This document shows, piece after piece, positions 1-7,185 of a stretch of DNA of 30,317 nucleotides. The stretch's first letter is position 1. Each line of letters starts with the position of its first letter. The stretch comes from Actinomycetota bacterium (GTDB lineage: Bacteria > Actinomycetota > Thermoleophilia > Gaiellales > Gaiellaceae), in NCBI GenBank assembly GCA_005884155.1, contig VAXD01000046.1, positions 1 to 30,317 of the forward strand. Direction: 5' to 3'. The notes under the pieces were generated by a model that saw only the letters and a program-made list of their open reading frames with translations, made no database searches and had not been told where the DNA came from. Both the position numbers and the translations under genes were made by a program.

Positions 1-95
1 CGACAACCGTGCCGCCCACCACGACCGAACCGCCGACGACGTCCACGACCGATCCGCCTACGACGTCGACGACGGTCGCCTGTCCGAGCCCATGA
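1..95 (+). CDS. C-terminal fragment of Thr/Pro-rich (probably exported) protein
   Basis: Reading from base 3, the window opens in a frame made almost only of Thr, Pro, Ser, Asp and Glu, with repeated PPTT, TTST and TTEPP blocks. It ends CPSP and stops at TGA 93-95. Such low-complexity Thr/Pro tails are common as wall-spanning or linker regions of exported actinobacterial proteins. The other two forward frames give compositions that look less like protein. Nothing of the functional domain is in the window, so the role cannot be stated. Confidence 0.45.
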   Translation, partial: TTVPPTTTEPPTTSTTDPPTTSTTVACPSP

Positions 96-145
96 CCAGG
101 TGACGCATCGGCCACGGGTAGGTCTCGAGAACCATCCATCGCGCG

Positions 146-403
146 ATGAACGGTTCTTTCGACCCATGGCCGCGGTTTCGGCTCGCTGACACCATGATCG
201 GCATGGTCGCTCTCGTGATCCTCGTCGTGTTCGCCATGGTGTACCTCATCCACCTCCTGACGAACGTGCACGCGCTCGTCGAGCTGCGATTGGCCCGGAG
301 GCAGATGGCGCGAAGGTCAGGCGTCGCACGCAACCGCACACAAGAGCCCGTCGACCGCGCGATCAGCCTGGACGAGCTGTTGCAGGAGCTCCACGCCGCC
401 TAG
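146..403 (+). CDS. Small single-pass membrane protein, unknown function
   Basis: This is an 85-residue protein that I do not recognise as a named family. Residues about 17-40 form one strongly hydrophobic helix (MIGMVALVILVV and onward). A basic stretch (RLARRQMARRSG) follows and then a short acidic C-terminal helix ending SLDELLQELHAA. The positive charges after the helix suggest a cytoplasmic C-terminus. The ATG at 146 is used because it gives a polar N-terminus before the helix. An in-frame ATG at 194 would start directly at the helix, and neither has a clear ribosome binding site. It lies about 50 bases after the preceding stop and 110 before the next gene, on the same strand. Confidence 0.5.
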   Translation: MNGSFDPWPRFRLADTMIGMVALVILVVFAMVYLIHLLTNVHALVELRLARRQMARRSGVARNRTQEPVDRAISLDELLQELHAA

Positions 404-461
404 TGCAACCGACGGGCGAGGGCCCCGGGTGGTAGACGTCCACCTGCCGACCGGAGTAGAG

Positions 462-503
462 ATGATGACTTGCCCGCCCTCGATCGGCCGTCCGTCTCGC
501 TGA
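462..503 (+). CDS. Possible 13-codon leader ORF
   Basis: ATGATG at 462-467 follows GGAG at 453-456 at good spacing. This is a better ribosome binding site than that of the membrane protein starting at 514. The reading frame encodes MMTCPPSIGRPSR and stops at 501-503, ten bases before the next ATG, so ribosomes ending here could re-initiate on the downstream gene. The peptide is too short to judge by composition and could be chance. Confidence 0.2.
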   Translation: MMTCPPSIGRPSR

Positions 504-513
504 ACGCCGCGCG

Positions 514-1890
514 ATGACGCGACCGGCGACGTCGGGGCGTGCGACCCGGGTGCGGACGTCGTACGGGTTGATGGCGGTGCTCTACGTGAGTCTGCGTGTC
601 GCTGGGTTCGTCGCCGTCGCGGTAGTGCGCTTCCGGGACAGCACGTCGTATCTCGACGTCGCGAGGGAGCCTCTCTCGAGCAAGGCGTTCTTTGCCGGCG
701 CCCGCCCCTGGGCGGTGCCCTTGTTCTACAAGGTCCTTCCCGACAGTGACGCGTATCGCACCGCCGGCCAACTGGTCGTCTCGGTGTTGTGCTGGCTCGC
801 GCTGGCGACCGTCACCGCTCGTTGTGTCAGAGACGAGCGGCTTCAATTCGTCGCCTTCGCGGTCGTGCTCGTCTTCAGCCTCAGCTCCTCGATCACGCGT
901 TGGGACACGCTGATCCTCAGCGAGTCGCTCGCGGTCTCGTTGACAGCGGCGGTCATCGCCACCTGGCTGGCGCTCCTCCGGGTCGCTCGCCCGAGCGCGG
1001 TGAGCATCGCAGCGGTACTCGTTGTGACGCTGCTGTGGACGTTCGCGCGAGACACGAACGCCGTCCCGGTGGTGTTCGTCGCGTTGCTCGTGCTCGTCTG
1101 GGTGACGCGTCCGGGACCGAGGCGGGGCCGGATCGTCCTCCTCACGGGACTCGTGGTGATCGCGGGCGCCAGCTGGGCGTCGACCACCACCGCGGGCGCA
1201 AGCCTCCGGCGGGTGCAGCGACCCATCACCGGTGCCGTCGGTGTGCGCGTGCTGGGGAACCGTGGCATGACCGCGTACTTCCGGCACCACGGCATGCCCG
1301 AGCCGACGCCTCGGGTTCGAGCGAACGCGGCTCGGCTCAAGGGGATCGCCGGCGGACCATCGACCGACCCCGCGACCGAGGTCTTTCTCGACTGGGTGCG
1401 CACGCACGCGAGAACGACGCTTGGTCTCTACCTCGTCACCCATCCCCGCGCCGCGACCCTGCCGCTGTTCACCGAGCGCGCGACCCTCGTCGACGAGAGT
1501 CCCGGCTACCTTCCGCCCGGCGCTCGTCCCGGGCTACCACCCGTTCTCCGAAGCATCGTCTACCCGGGCCCCGGCGTCGCGGCGTTCGCGGGCGCGGGTG
1601 GTGTTCTGCTCGCCGGCATCGCGGTCATCCGTGGTTCGCGCGCGCGACGGGTAATGGCGGTTCCGGTCCTCAGCCTGCTCGTGCTCATCCCGTACGCATC
1701 GCTGATCTGGTACGGGGACGCGTTCGACGTGCCGCGTCATGCGATCCTTGTGAAGATCGTGCTGCGCCTCAGCCCATTGCTCCTCGGCGTGTTCCTGATC
1801 GACGCCGAACTCGACCCGTCGTCAGCGAGCACTCAGTCCGACTCCGTCAAGGTGGGACAATGCACCATGAGCCCCGGCGTGGACGCATGA
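514..1890 (+). CDS. Polytopic membrane protein, GT-C glycosyltransferase-like
   Basis: This is a 458-residue protein with about ten predicted transmembrane helices (roughly residues 17-38, 82-104, 110-126, 135-157, 162-180, 184-200, 206-224, 354-374, 379-400 and 411-434). A large loop of about 130 residues lies between helices 7 and 8. The first extracytoplasmic loop carries an aspartate (Asp42 in RFRDSTSY). The segment WDTLILSESLAVSL resembles the ESL helix often seen in GT-C, polyprenyl-phosphate-sugar-dependent glycosyltransferases. The overall plan fits that fold, but the family assignment is inferred. Its stop overlaps the ATG of the lipid aminoacyltransferase gene (ATGA at 1887-1890), so the two are translationally coupled and probably act on the same envelope lipid or glycan. 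No strong ribosome binding site precedes 514. Confidence 0.7.
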   Translation: MTRPATSGRATRVRTSYGLMAVLYVSLRVAGFVAVAVVRFRDSTSYLDVAREPLSSKAFFAGARPWAVPLFYKVLPDSDAYRTAGQLVVSVLCWLALATVTARCVRDERLQFVAFAVVLVFSLSSSITRWDTLILSESLAVSLTAAVIATWLALLRVARPSAVSIAAVLVVTLLWTFARDTNAVPVVFVALLVLVWVTRPGPRRGRIVLLTGLVVIAGASWASTTTAGASLRRVQRPITGAVGVRVLGNRGMTAYFRHHGMPEPTPRVRANAARLKGIAGGPSTDPATEVFLDWVRTHARTTLGLYLVTHPRAATLPLFTERATLVDESPGYLPPGARPGLPPVLRSIVYPGPGVAAFAGAGGVLLAGIAVIRGSRARRVMAVPVLSLLVLIPYASLIWYGDAFDVPRHAILVKIVLRLSPLLLGVFLIDAELDPSSASTQSDSVKVGQCTMSPGVDA

Positions 1891-3638
1891 ACCAGGAGCA
1901 CCTGCAGCGTCGCCGGATTCGCCGTCGCTCGGCCGCCGTCCTCGCAGCTGCCGGCCTCGTCGACCTCGCGTCCGCCGTGACGCCGCCGATGCGTGACCGC
2001 CTCGGTGAGCTGCTCGGCTGGGTCCCACTCGTCATCCCGCAAACCGCGACGGCCGGAGTGGCGCTCGCCGGTCTCGCGCTCATCATGCTTTCGCGGGGCG
2101 TGCGTCGCGGACAGCGCCCGGCGTGGGCGCTCGCGCTCGCGCTCGTCTTTCTCTCCGCCGTGCTGCACGTCGTGAAGGGCATCGATCTCGAGGAGGCCGT
2201 GATCCTCCTCGGTGCAGGCGGGTACCTCATCCGGCACGGGGCGGCCTTCGACATCGTGCCCGACGGGCCTTCGGTGCGTCGGGGCCTGGCCGCCGGGTCG
2301 GTCGCCGCATCGGCGGCAGTCGTCGCCGCCACCCTCGCGGTGCGCGTGTGGCCGGGTCACCTCCAGAAGCCGACACTCGGGCGCACCCTGATCGACGTCA
2401 GCCAGCATCTCGTCGGCACACGCGCCACGCCTCTACCCGGCCGGTTCTCGACCCTCGTGGGCGCGGCGCTCTTCATGCTGGGTTGCGGGGTCACCGCCGT
2501 CACCGGCTGGCTGCTGTGTCGCCCACTGGTGGATCGCCGCCGGCAGGGAAAGGCCGGCCTGGCACGCGCCCGCGAGATCGTCGCCGCGCACGGTTCCGAC
2601 ACGCTGTCGTACTTCGCCCTGCGGGCGGACAAGCAGTTCTTCTTCCACGGCGAGACCCTGGTGGCCCATGCGGTCGTGAGCGGCGTCTGCCTCGTCTCGC
2701 CCGACCCCATCGGTCCGGCCGCCGAGCGAGCGGCGGCATGGCAGGCGTTCCGCGCGTACGCCGACGCGATGGGCTGGCCGGTCGCGGTCGTCGGGGCGAA
2801 CGAGGAGTGGCTCCCAATCTACGAGCAGGCGGGCATGCGCAGTCGCTACGTCGGCGACGAGGCCGTGGTCGACTGCGCCGGGTTCAGCCTCGGCGGCGGA
2901 CGGTTCAAGGGCCTCCGACAGGCAGTGAACCGAGTGGCGAGGAATGGATACTCGGTCGAGTTCTTCGACCCCGCCCGACTGCCTCCGCCGCTTCGCGCCC
3001 AACTCCGGCACATCGGCAGCACGAGCCGCCGGGGCGACGCGGAACGAGGCTTCTCGATGACGCTCGGCCGGTTGTTCGACCCCGACGACGAGGGGCTGCT
3101 TCTCGCCGTGGCCTTCGATTCCGAAGGCACACCTGCCGCGTTCTGCAACTTCGTGCCCGCGTCGGCGATCGACGGCTACTCCCTCGATGTCATGCGCCGT
3201 ACCGATGCACCGGCACCCAATGGCGTCACCGATTTCGTCGTCGTCCAGACGATCCGTCACCTGAGGGACAACGGCCACCGGGGCCTCGCTCTGAACTTCG
3301 CGACGATGCGCGCCGTCCTCGCGGGAGAGACCGGTGACGGCCTGGGCACCCGGGTCGAGCAGTGGCTCCTCAAGCGGATGTCCGCGTCGATGCAGATCGA
3401 GTCGCTGTGGTACTTCAACGCGAAGTACGACCCCACCTGGCGTCCGCGCTTTGCGGTGTACGACGGCCCGGAGCAGGTGCTTCCCTCGGCCCTCGCCGTT
3501 GCTCGGGCCGAGTCGTTCACCGACATTCCCGTCGTGGGCCGCCTCTTCGCGGGCGACGCGACCACCTCCGAAGACTCCCCCGCGGCGAGTCAAAGCCCGT
3601 GGCGCAGCGACAGGAGGACCTGGCCCCAAAGCCCGTGA
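1887..3638 (+). CDS. MprF-like DUF2156 phosphatidylglycerol lysyltransferase-type protein
   Basis: This is a 583-residue protein. About the first 215 residues hold five or six hydrophobic helices. The C-terminal 340 or so form the soluble aminoacyl-phosphatidylglycerol synthase-like (DUF2156, tandem GNAT-like) domain. Recognisable family segments are LSYFALRADKQFFF near residue 240, CLVSPDPIGP, the GGRFKGLRQAVNRVARNGY block and the terminal SLWYFNAKYDPTWRPRF, which is typical of this domain. MprF and LysX family members transfer an amino acid from aminoacyl-tRNA to phosphatidylglycerol, lowering membrane charge and raising resistance to cationic peptides. DUF2156 proteins with other acceptors exist, so the substrate is open. 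The ATG at 1887 overlaps the upstream stop. No lysyl-tRNA synthetase domain is fused, unlike mycobacterial LysX. Confidence 0.82.
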   Translation: MNQEHLQRRRIRRRSAAVLAAAGLVDLASAVTPPMRDRLGELLGWVPLVIPQTATAGVALAGLALIMLSRGVRRGQRPAWALALALVFLSAVLHVVKGIDLEEAVILLGAGGYLIRHGAAFDIVPDGPSVRRGLAAGSVAASAAVVAATLAVRVWPGHLQKPTLGRTLIDVSQHLVGTRATPLPGRFSTLVGAALFMLGCGVTAVTGWLLCRPLVDRRRQGKAGLARAREIVAAHGSDTLSYFALRADKQFFFHGETLVAHAVVSGVCLVSPDPIGPAAERAAAWQAFRAYADAMGWPVAVVGANEEWLPIYEQAGMRSRYVGDEAVVDCAGFSLGGGRFKGLRQAVNRVARNGYSVEFFDPARLPPPLRAQLRHIGSTSRRGDAERGFSMTLGRLFDPDDEGLLLAVAFDSEGTPAAFCNFVPASAIDGYSLDVMRRTDAPAPNGVTDFVVVQTIRHLRDNGHRGLALNFATMRAVLAGETGDGLGTRVEQWLLKRMSASMQIESLWYFNAKYDPTWRPRFAVYDGPEQVLPSALAVARAESFTDIPVVGRLFAGDATTSEDSPAASQSPWRSDRRTWPQSP

Positions 3639-3753
3639 GCCCGTTCGGCTCGACGGACCGCTCGCGACCACCGCAGAGCATTCAGCCCGAGTTCATCCCG
3701 GTGAACCCTGCCCGACAGTTAGAAGATCCCTGCCGCGGGCAATGCTTCGGGTG

Positions 3754-3864
3754 ATGAACATCGAAACGGTCATCATCGGATGGGCGGCGGTAACGGTTGC
3801 GCTCGGCCCTGCCATCGGGGCAATTCTGCGACACCAGTCGCGCTACTACCCACCCGTCCGCTAG
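3754..3864 (+). CDS. Possible 36-residue single-helix membrane peptide
   Basis: The frame ATG 3754 to TAG 3864 encodes a short peptide, MNIETVIIGWAAVTVALGPA and on to HQSRYYPPVR. It has one hydrophobic helix followed by a basic, Tyr-rich tail, the usual plan of bacterial small membrane proteins. An upstream in-frame ATG at 3742 is an alternative start. No good ribosome binding site is seen. It ends just before a perfect hairpin at 3869-3886. The frame is open much further upstream only as a shadow of the preceding gene. Confidence 0.33.
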   Translation: MNIETVIIGWAAVTVALGPAIGAILRHQSRYYPPVR

Positions 3865-3868
3865 TGCC

Positions 3869-3886
3869 CTGAGCCGCCGGGCTCAG
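3869..3886. terminator. Perfect 7-bp hairpin between convergent genes
   Basis: CTGAGCC (3869-3875), loop GCCG, GGCTCAG (3880-3886) form a perfect stem. It lies between the end of a plus-strand reading frame and the stop codon of the minus-strand PepSY gene, which it overlaps. No U-tract follows on either strand, as is common for high-GC actinobacterial terminators. It could end transcription from both sides. Confidence 0.4.
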
Positions 3887-4380
3887 TCGCCGGGCACCTC
3901 CGGGGCCTCGCCGGCCTCGTCGCCGCCGCCCCGGCCATCGGGCGCCTCGTCCACGGATCGCTTGGCTTCGGTCTCGGTCTCCCTGGACAGCACGGCGCCG
4001 TTTCCCACGTCGATGACGAGATCGGTTCGCGTACCGTTCGCACCCGCAACCTCGACCTTGTAGACGACACCGCCGTCCTCGTTCTCGAGCTCCACCTTGG
4101 TGGCGTCACCCGGAACGGCGGCAACCGCCGCGGCCTTGGCCTGGTCTTGCGTGATCTTGGCAAGGCCCTGGAGCGCGGTCCCCTCGTCCGCCTCGGTCGC
4201 GGCTTGGGCGGCGGGCACGGTCACCGAGCTCGTCTTCCCCGGACCGGCGTCGTCGTGCTCGCGCGCAGGCGCCTTGTCGTTGCCGTTCGAGGACTGGGCG
4301 ATCGCGATGCCGGTCGCACCGGAAAGAGCGAGCGCGAGCAGTCCGCCGACGAGCATCCCGCGGCGGCGCGTGATGTGCAT
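3883..4380 (-). CDS. PepSY-domain secreted protein
   Basis: This is a 165-residue protein. Residues 1-29 form a signal peptide: a basic HITRRR start, hydrophobic LVGGLLALALSG and an AIA-Q cleavage region. A low-complexity linker follows, then a PepSY-type domain from about residue 65. That domain contains ITQDQAKAAAVAAVPG, KVELENEDGGVVYKVEV and TDLVIDVGNGAVLS, the hallmark helix, strand, and strand ending in a D.x.G.V turn. The tail is acidic and Gly-rich. PepSY domains are thought to bind or inhibit peptidases or act as extracytoplasmic modulators; the partner here is unknown. The start at 4380 is chosen because GGAGGGG precedes it by five bases, giving a proper signal peptide. Longer in-frame extensions have no such site. 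Confidence 0.82.
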   Translation of the reverse strand: MHITRRRGMLVGGLLALALSGATGIAIAQSSNGNDKAPAREHDDAGPGKTSSVTVPAAQAATEADEGTALQGLAKITQDQAKAAAVAAVPGDATKVELENEDGGVVYKVEVAGANGTRTDLVIDVGNGAVLSRETETEAKRSVDEAPDGRGGGDEAGEAPEVPGD

Positions 4381-4484
4381 GGTGACCCCTCCGTCGGGTG
4401 TCCGGCAATTGTGCATCCGGCTCGCTGAGGGTTCCCTGAAGTTCGTCCGCCGCTCGGTATCGATCGCCCGGACCGGCCGCCAGG

Positions 4485-4826
4485 TCAGCGCAGGAAGACG
4501 AGCGGGACGCAGACCAGCCCCACGCAGCCCAGGACGATCGCCGTCACTGCGATTCCGCCGCCACCGACGCGGCCGCGGGATCGATCGATGGTCCGTTTGG
4601 CCATGGTCCCGTAGATCACCGCCAGCAACGAGCCGATGCCCCAGACCCACGCGACGGCGAGAACGATCGATGCCGCCGCCAGGCGGTTCACCGGAAGCGT
4701 GCGCGACGACGCGGGCGGCACGTAGCGCGGGGAGCCGCGCCGCTCCGGCTCGCCTCCGATCCGTGCACCGCACCGCGCGCAGAAGGCTGCCTCACCCTCG
4801 GCGCGGAAACCACAGCGGGGACACAC
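4485..4826 (-). CDS. Zinc-ribbon, two-helix membrane protein (DUF4190-like)
   Basis: With the GTG at 4826 this encodes 113 residues. The N-terminus is a zinc ribbon with two CxxC pairs (CPRC and CARC). A Pro/Arg/Ser linker follows, then two hydrophobic helices with the connecting text SLLAVIYGTMAKRTID typical of DUF4190-type proteins. Function is unknown; such proteins may sense or organise membrane components. The start at 4826 is preferred because GGGGGGAG lies seven bases upstream and translation then begins directly at the zinc ribbon. The frame stays open to an ATG at 4955, but that would overlap the divergent kinase promoter region. Transcription is divergent from the histidine kinase gene. 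Confidence 0.7.
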   Translation of the reverse strand: MCPRCGFRAEGEAAFCARCGARIGGEPERRGSPRYVPPASSRTLPVNRLAAASIVLAVAWVWGIGSLLAVIYGTMAKRTIDRSRGRVGGGGIAVTAIVLGCVGLVCVPLVFLR

Positions 4827-4877
4827 CTCGCATCTCCCCCCAACCCAGGCGGAACGCGCCGTCTCGACGCCACGCGC

Positions 4878-4892
4878 GTCACTCCGAGTGAC
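4878..4892. promoter_or_regulatory. Perfect inverted repeat in divergent promoter region
   Basis: GTCACTC, one central C, GAGTGAC: a perfect 7-bp dyad. It sits about 50 bases upstream of the minus-strand zinc-ribbon gene and about 95-110 upstream of the likely start of the plus-strand kinase gene. Size and position suit a dimeric regulator such as a TetR-, GntR- or LuxR-type protein. The binder is unknown; the response regulator encoded at 6372-7025 is one candidate. Confidence 0.4.
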
Positions 4893-4986
4893 TACTCGGG
4901 TGCTGCTCGAAACGGGTTGGGCACGACAATCGTCCCCTGTCGCCGTGAACGACACATTGGGGATGTTCGCGGCGCTTGCGCGTTCC

Positions 4987-4992
4987 TATGAT
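4987..4992 (+). promoter_or_regulatory. -10-like TATGAT box just before histidine kinase start
   Basis: TATGAT matches the consensus -10 closely and stands out in GC-rich surroundings. It lies nine bases before an in-frame GTG at 5002, so a transcript starting about seven bases after it would be nearly leaderless. No convincing -35 is visible at 16-18 bases upstream. Confidence 0.4.
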
Positions 4993-5001
4993 CTACAGCC
5001 G

Positions 5002-6381
5002 GTGAGTCCTCGACTGCTGACCGCGCTGGCCGCTCTGTGCGGTGCGGTGGTGACGGTCGTCGCCGCCGCCGTCCCGGCTCTCTATCTCGCATTCCGTCTC
5101 CCCGTCCTACGCGGTGTCGTCGAGATGGCGATCACCATCTCTGCGGGCCTGGTCGCGTTCCTCGCGCTCGGGCGGTCGCGACAGCGCTTGGCGCGCCACG
5201 ACCTCGTCGTCGCGGTCGCCTTCGGCGCGTTCGCGCTCGCCAACCTCGTTCTTCCCGTCGTGGCGCGCATCTCGAGAGAGCCGGGGCAGCCAGTGCTCTC
5301 GAACTGGGCGAACGTCACCTGTGAGGTCTTCGGCGCCGCCATCCTCGCCCTCGCCGCGCGCTGGCTCCTGCGTTCAGCGCACACGCGCGTCGGTGTCGCC
5401 GCCGCGGGGTTCGCGTCGATCGCAGCATCGGCGGTGGCCATCGGCGTGCTGACCGCACGTCACATACCGACGTCATTTGCCGTCGCTCGACCCGGCACCG
5501 CGCTGTCTCTCCACATCTCCCGAAGCCCCTTCGTCGTCGCTCCGCCGTTGCTCGTCGCGGCCTGCTACGCACTCGCGGCCGTCGCCTTCGCGCGACAGAG
5601 CGACCGTGACGCCGACGAGTTCTGGGGTTGGCTCGGCGCGGGCTGCGCGCTCTCAGCCGCGGCCAGCGTCAACGCTGCGCTCTTCCCGCCACTCGGCATC
5701 GGCTTCTACACCGCAGACATCCTGCGGCTGGGTACTGCCCTCCTCTGGCTGACGGGCTGCGGGCGCGAGATCGCGTCGTACTGGGCAGGCTGGTCGCGTT
5801 TGCTCGTGGCCGAGGAACGGCGGCGCATCGCGCGCGACCTGCACGACGGGCTCGCCCAGGAGCTGGCGTTCATCGCCAATCAGGTTGCGTTGGTCGAGCG
5901 CGGAACCGCTTCGAGCAGCTCGCTCGAGCAGGTCGGCGCAGCGGCGCGGCGGGCGCTCACCGAGTCGCGTCGGGCCATACGCGCGCTCAGCACGGGCGAC
6001 GAGCCCCTCGAAGTGGCGCTCGCGCACGTGGCGGAGGAGGTCGCGCTACGCGAGCGGCTCCGCCTCCACCTCGCCCTCGACCCCGGGATCGTCGCCGGGC
6101 CCCGTGCGTGCGACGCGCTCGTGAGGATCGTGAGCGAGGCCATCACGAACGCCGGTCGCCACGGGCACGCGTCTGCGGTCACCGTCGAGCTGAGCAACGG
6201 CGACGGCTACCGGCTCCGCGTCTCCGACGACGGCGTCGGCTTCGATCCGGTCGGGCTCAGCGGGCGCGAGGGTGGGTTCGGGTTGGTCAGCATGCGTGAA
6301 CGGGCGGCCATGTTCGGCGCCGACTTCGTGATCCGCGCCCAATGTGGATCGGGGGCCACCATCGAGGTGGCATGGTCGTGA
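5002..6381 (+). CDS. NarL-type membrane histidine kinase
   Basis: This is a sensor kinase of 459 residues from GTG 5002. The N-terminal 250 or so residues are a row of hydrophobic helices with no recognised ligand domain. A HisKA_3 dimerisation segment follows, EERRRIARDLHDGLAQE, with phospho-acceptor His281, and then a HATPase_c domain with N-box TNAGRHGHA, G1 box DDGVGFD and G2 box GGFGLVSMRER. It should autophosphorylate and pass phosphate to the response regulator whose gene overlaps its end. The frame is open from GTG 4888, and GTG 4945 and ATG 4963 are further options. I prefer 5002 because translation then begins at the first helix, a TATGAT box precedes it, and the 4888 start falls inside an inverted repeat. 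The signal sensed is unknown. Confidence 0.85.
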   Translation: MSPRLLTALAALCGAVVTVVAAAVPALYLAFRLPVLRGVVEMAITISAGLVAFLALGRSRQRLARHDLVVAVAFGAFALANLVLPVVARISREPGQPVLSNWANVTCEVFGAAILALAARWLLRSAHTRVGVAAAGFASIAASAVAIGVLTARHIPTSFAVARPGTALSLHISRSPFVVAPPLLVAACYALAAVAFARQSDRDADEFWGWLGAGCALSAAASVNAALFPPLGIGFYTADILRLGTALLWLTGCGREIASYWAGWSRLLVAEERRRIARDLHDGLAQELAFIANQVALVERGTASSSSLEQVGAAARRALTESRRAIRALSTGDEPLEVALAHVAEEVALRERLRLHLALDPGIVAGPRACDALVRIVSEAITNAGRHGHASAVTVELSNGDGYRLRVSDDGVGFDPVGLSGREGGFGLVSMRERAAMFGADFVIRAQCGSGATIEVAWS

Positions 6382-7025
6382 GGCACGGGACGGTCCTGAT
6401 CGCGGACGATCACGTCCCGACCCGGGCGGCCGTGCGGGTGTCGCTCGAGCGCGGCGGGTTCGACGTGTGCGCGGAGGCCCCCGACGCGGCGACGAGCGTC
6501 GCCCTCGCCCGCCGGCTACGACCCGACGTCGCCCTACTCGACATCCACATGCCGGGCGACGGGATCCGAGCCGCCGCCGAGATTGCGGCCCACGTGCCCG
6601 AAACCTCGGTCGTGATGCTCACCGTCTCGAGCGCGGACGACGACCTGTTCGCCGCGCTCAAGGCCGGCGCCGCGGGCTACCTGCTGAAGGACACCGATCC
6701 CGAGCGCCTCCCGCTGGCCCTCCAGGGTGTGCTCGACGGCGAGGCCGCGCTCCCGCGAGCGCTGGTGGCGCGGGTCGTCGCGGAGTTCCGGATCAGAGGC
6801 GGAGGCGCGTGGAGCCGGCTCCCGGTGCTGGGGCATGGGCCCGCCCGTCTCACCAACCGCGAGCGGGAGGTCCTCGAGGCTCTCGGTGAAGGCCTGACGA
6901 CTGCGGAGATCGGCGAGCGCCTGTTCATCTCCACGGTGACGGTGCGTAGCCACGTGTCCTCCCTCCTCCACAAGCTGCGCGTGCCCAACCGCGCCGGTGC
7001 GGTGCGCGTGCTCCGCGGGCGTTGA
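6372..7025 (+). CDS. NarL/LuxR-family response regulator
   Basis: This is a 217-residue receiver plus LuxR-type helix-turn-helix regulator. The receiver has the acidic pair in LIADDH, phospho-acceptor Asp57 (LLDIHMP), the switch residue Thr84 and the conserved Lys106 (LLKDTD). The C-terminal domain from about residue 160 has LTNREREVLEALGEGLTTAE and VTVRSHVSSLLHKL, the classic NarL-type DNA-binding helices. The ATG at 6372, behind GAGGTGG, overlaps the kinase stop by ten bases, so the pair is translationally coupled and cognate. An upstream ATG at 6342 would add ten residues inside the kinase gene and is less likely. Confidence 0.9.
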   Translation: MVVRHGTVLIADDHVPTRAAVRVSLERGGFDVCAEAPDAATSVALARRLRPDVALLDIHMPGDGIRAAAEIAAHVPETSVVMLTVSSADDDLFAALKAGAAGYLLKDTDPERLPLALQGVLDGEAALPRALVARVVAEFRIRGGGAWSRLPVLGHGPARLTNREREVLEALGEGLTTAEIGERLFISTVTVRSHVSSLLHKLRVPNRAGAVRVLRGR

Positions 7026-7185
7026 GAAAAATCAACGGCCCGCGACGAAAAAGAACGCTCCGTTTCCTCGAAGTGAATTTCGCCCGTCAGTAGTGTCCCA
7101 ACTGCTTCGCGGCGAAAGCGCCCTTTCGGCGGCTCTCGTCGACGAGGCGAGAAGAGCGGCGCTGGTCGACAAAGGCTAGGGCGAG
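7026..7185. other. Intergenic region with short hairpin before glycan cluster
   Basis: These 160 bases between the response regulator and the glycosyltransferase operon are A-richer than the surroundings, with two A5 tracts near 7027-7052. They hold a perfect 6-bp hairpin: CGAAAG 7113-7118, loop CGCC, CTTTCG 7123-7128. The hairpin might be a weak terminator of the regulator gene or part of the leader of the downstream operon. A TAGTGT hexamer at 7091-7096 is a weak -10 candidate without a clear -35. The operon promoter should lie here, but I cannot fix it. Confidence 0.3.

Noticed and set aside
1..90. Short ACGACGTC-type repeats as a possible DNA repeat array
   Set aside because: They are explained by Thr/Pro codon repetition in the partial protein frame.
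6997..7179. A 60-codon frame in the region before the glycan cluster
   Set aside because: It starts inside the response regulator gene, has no ribosome site and no recognisable features.
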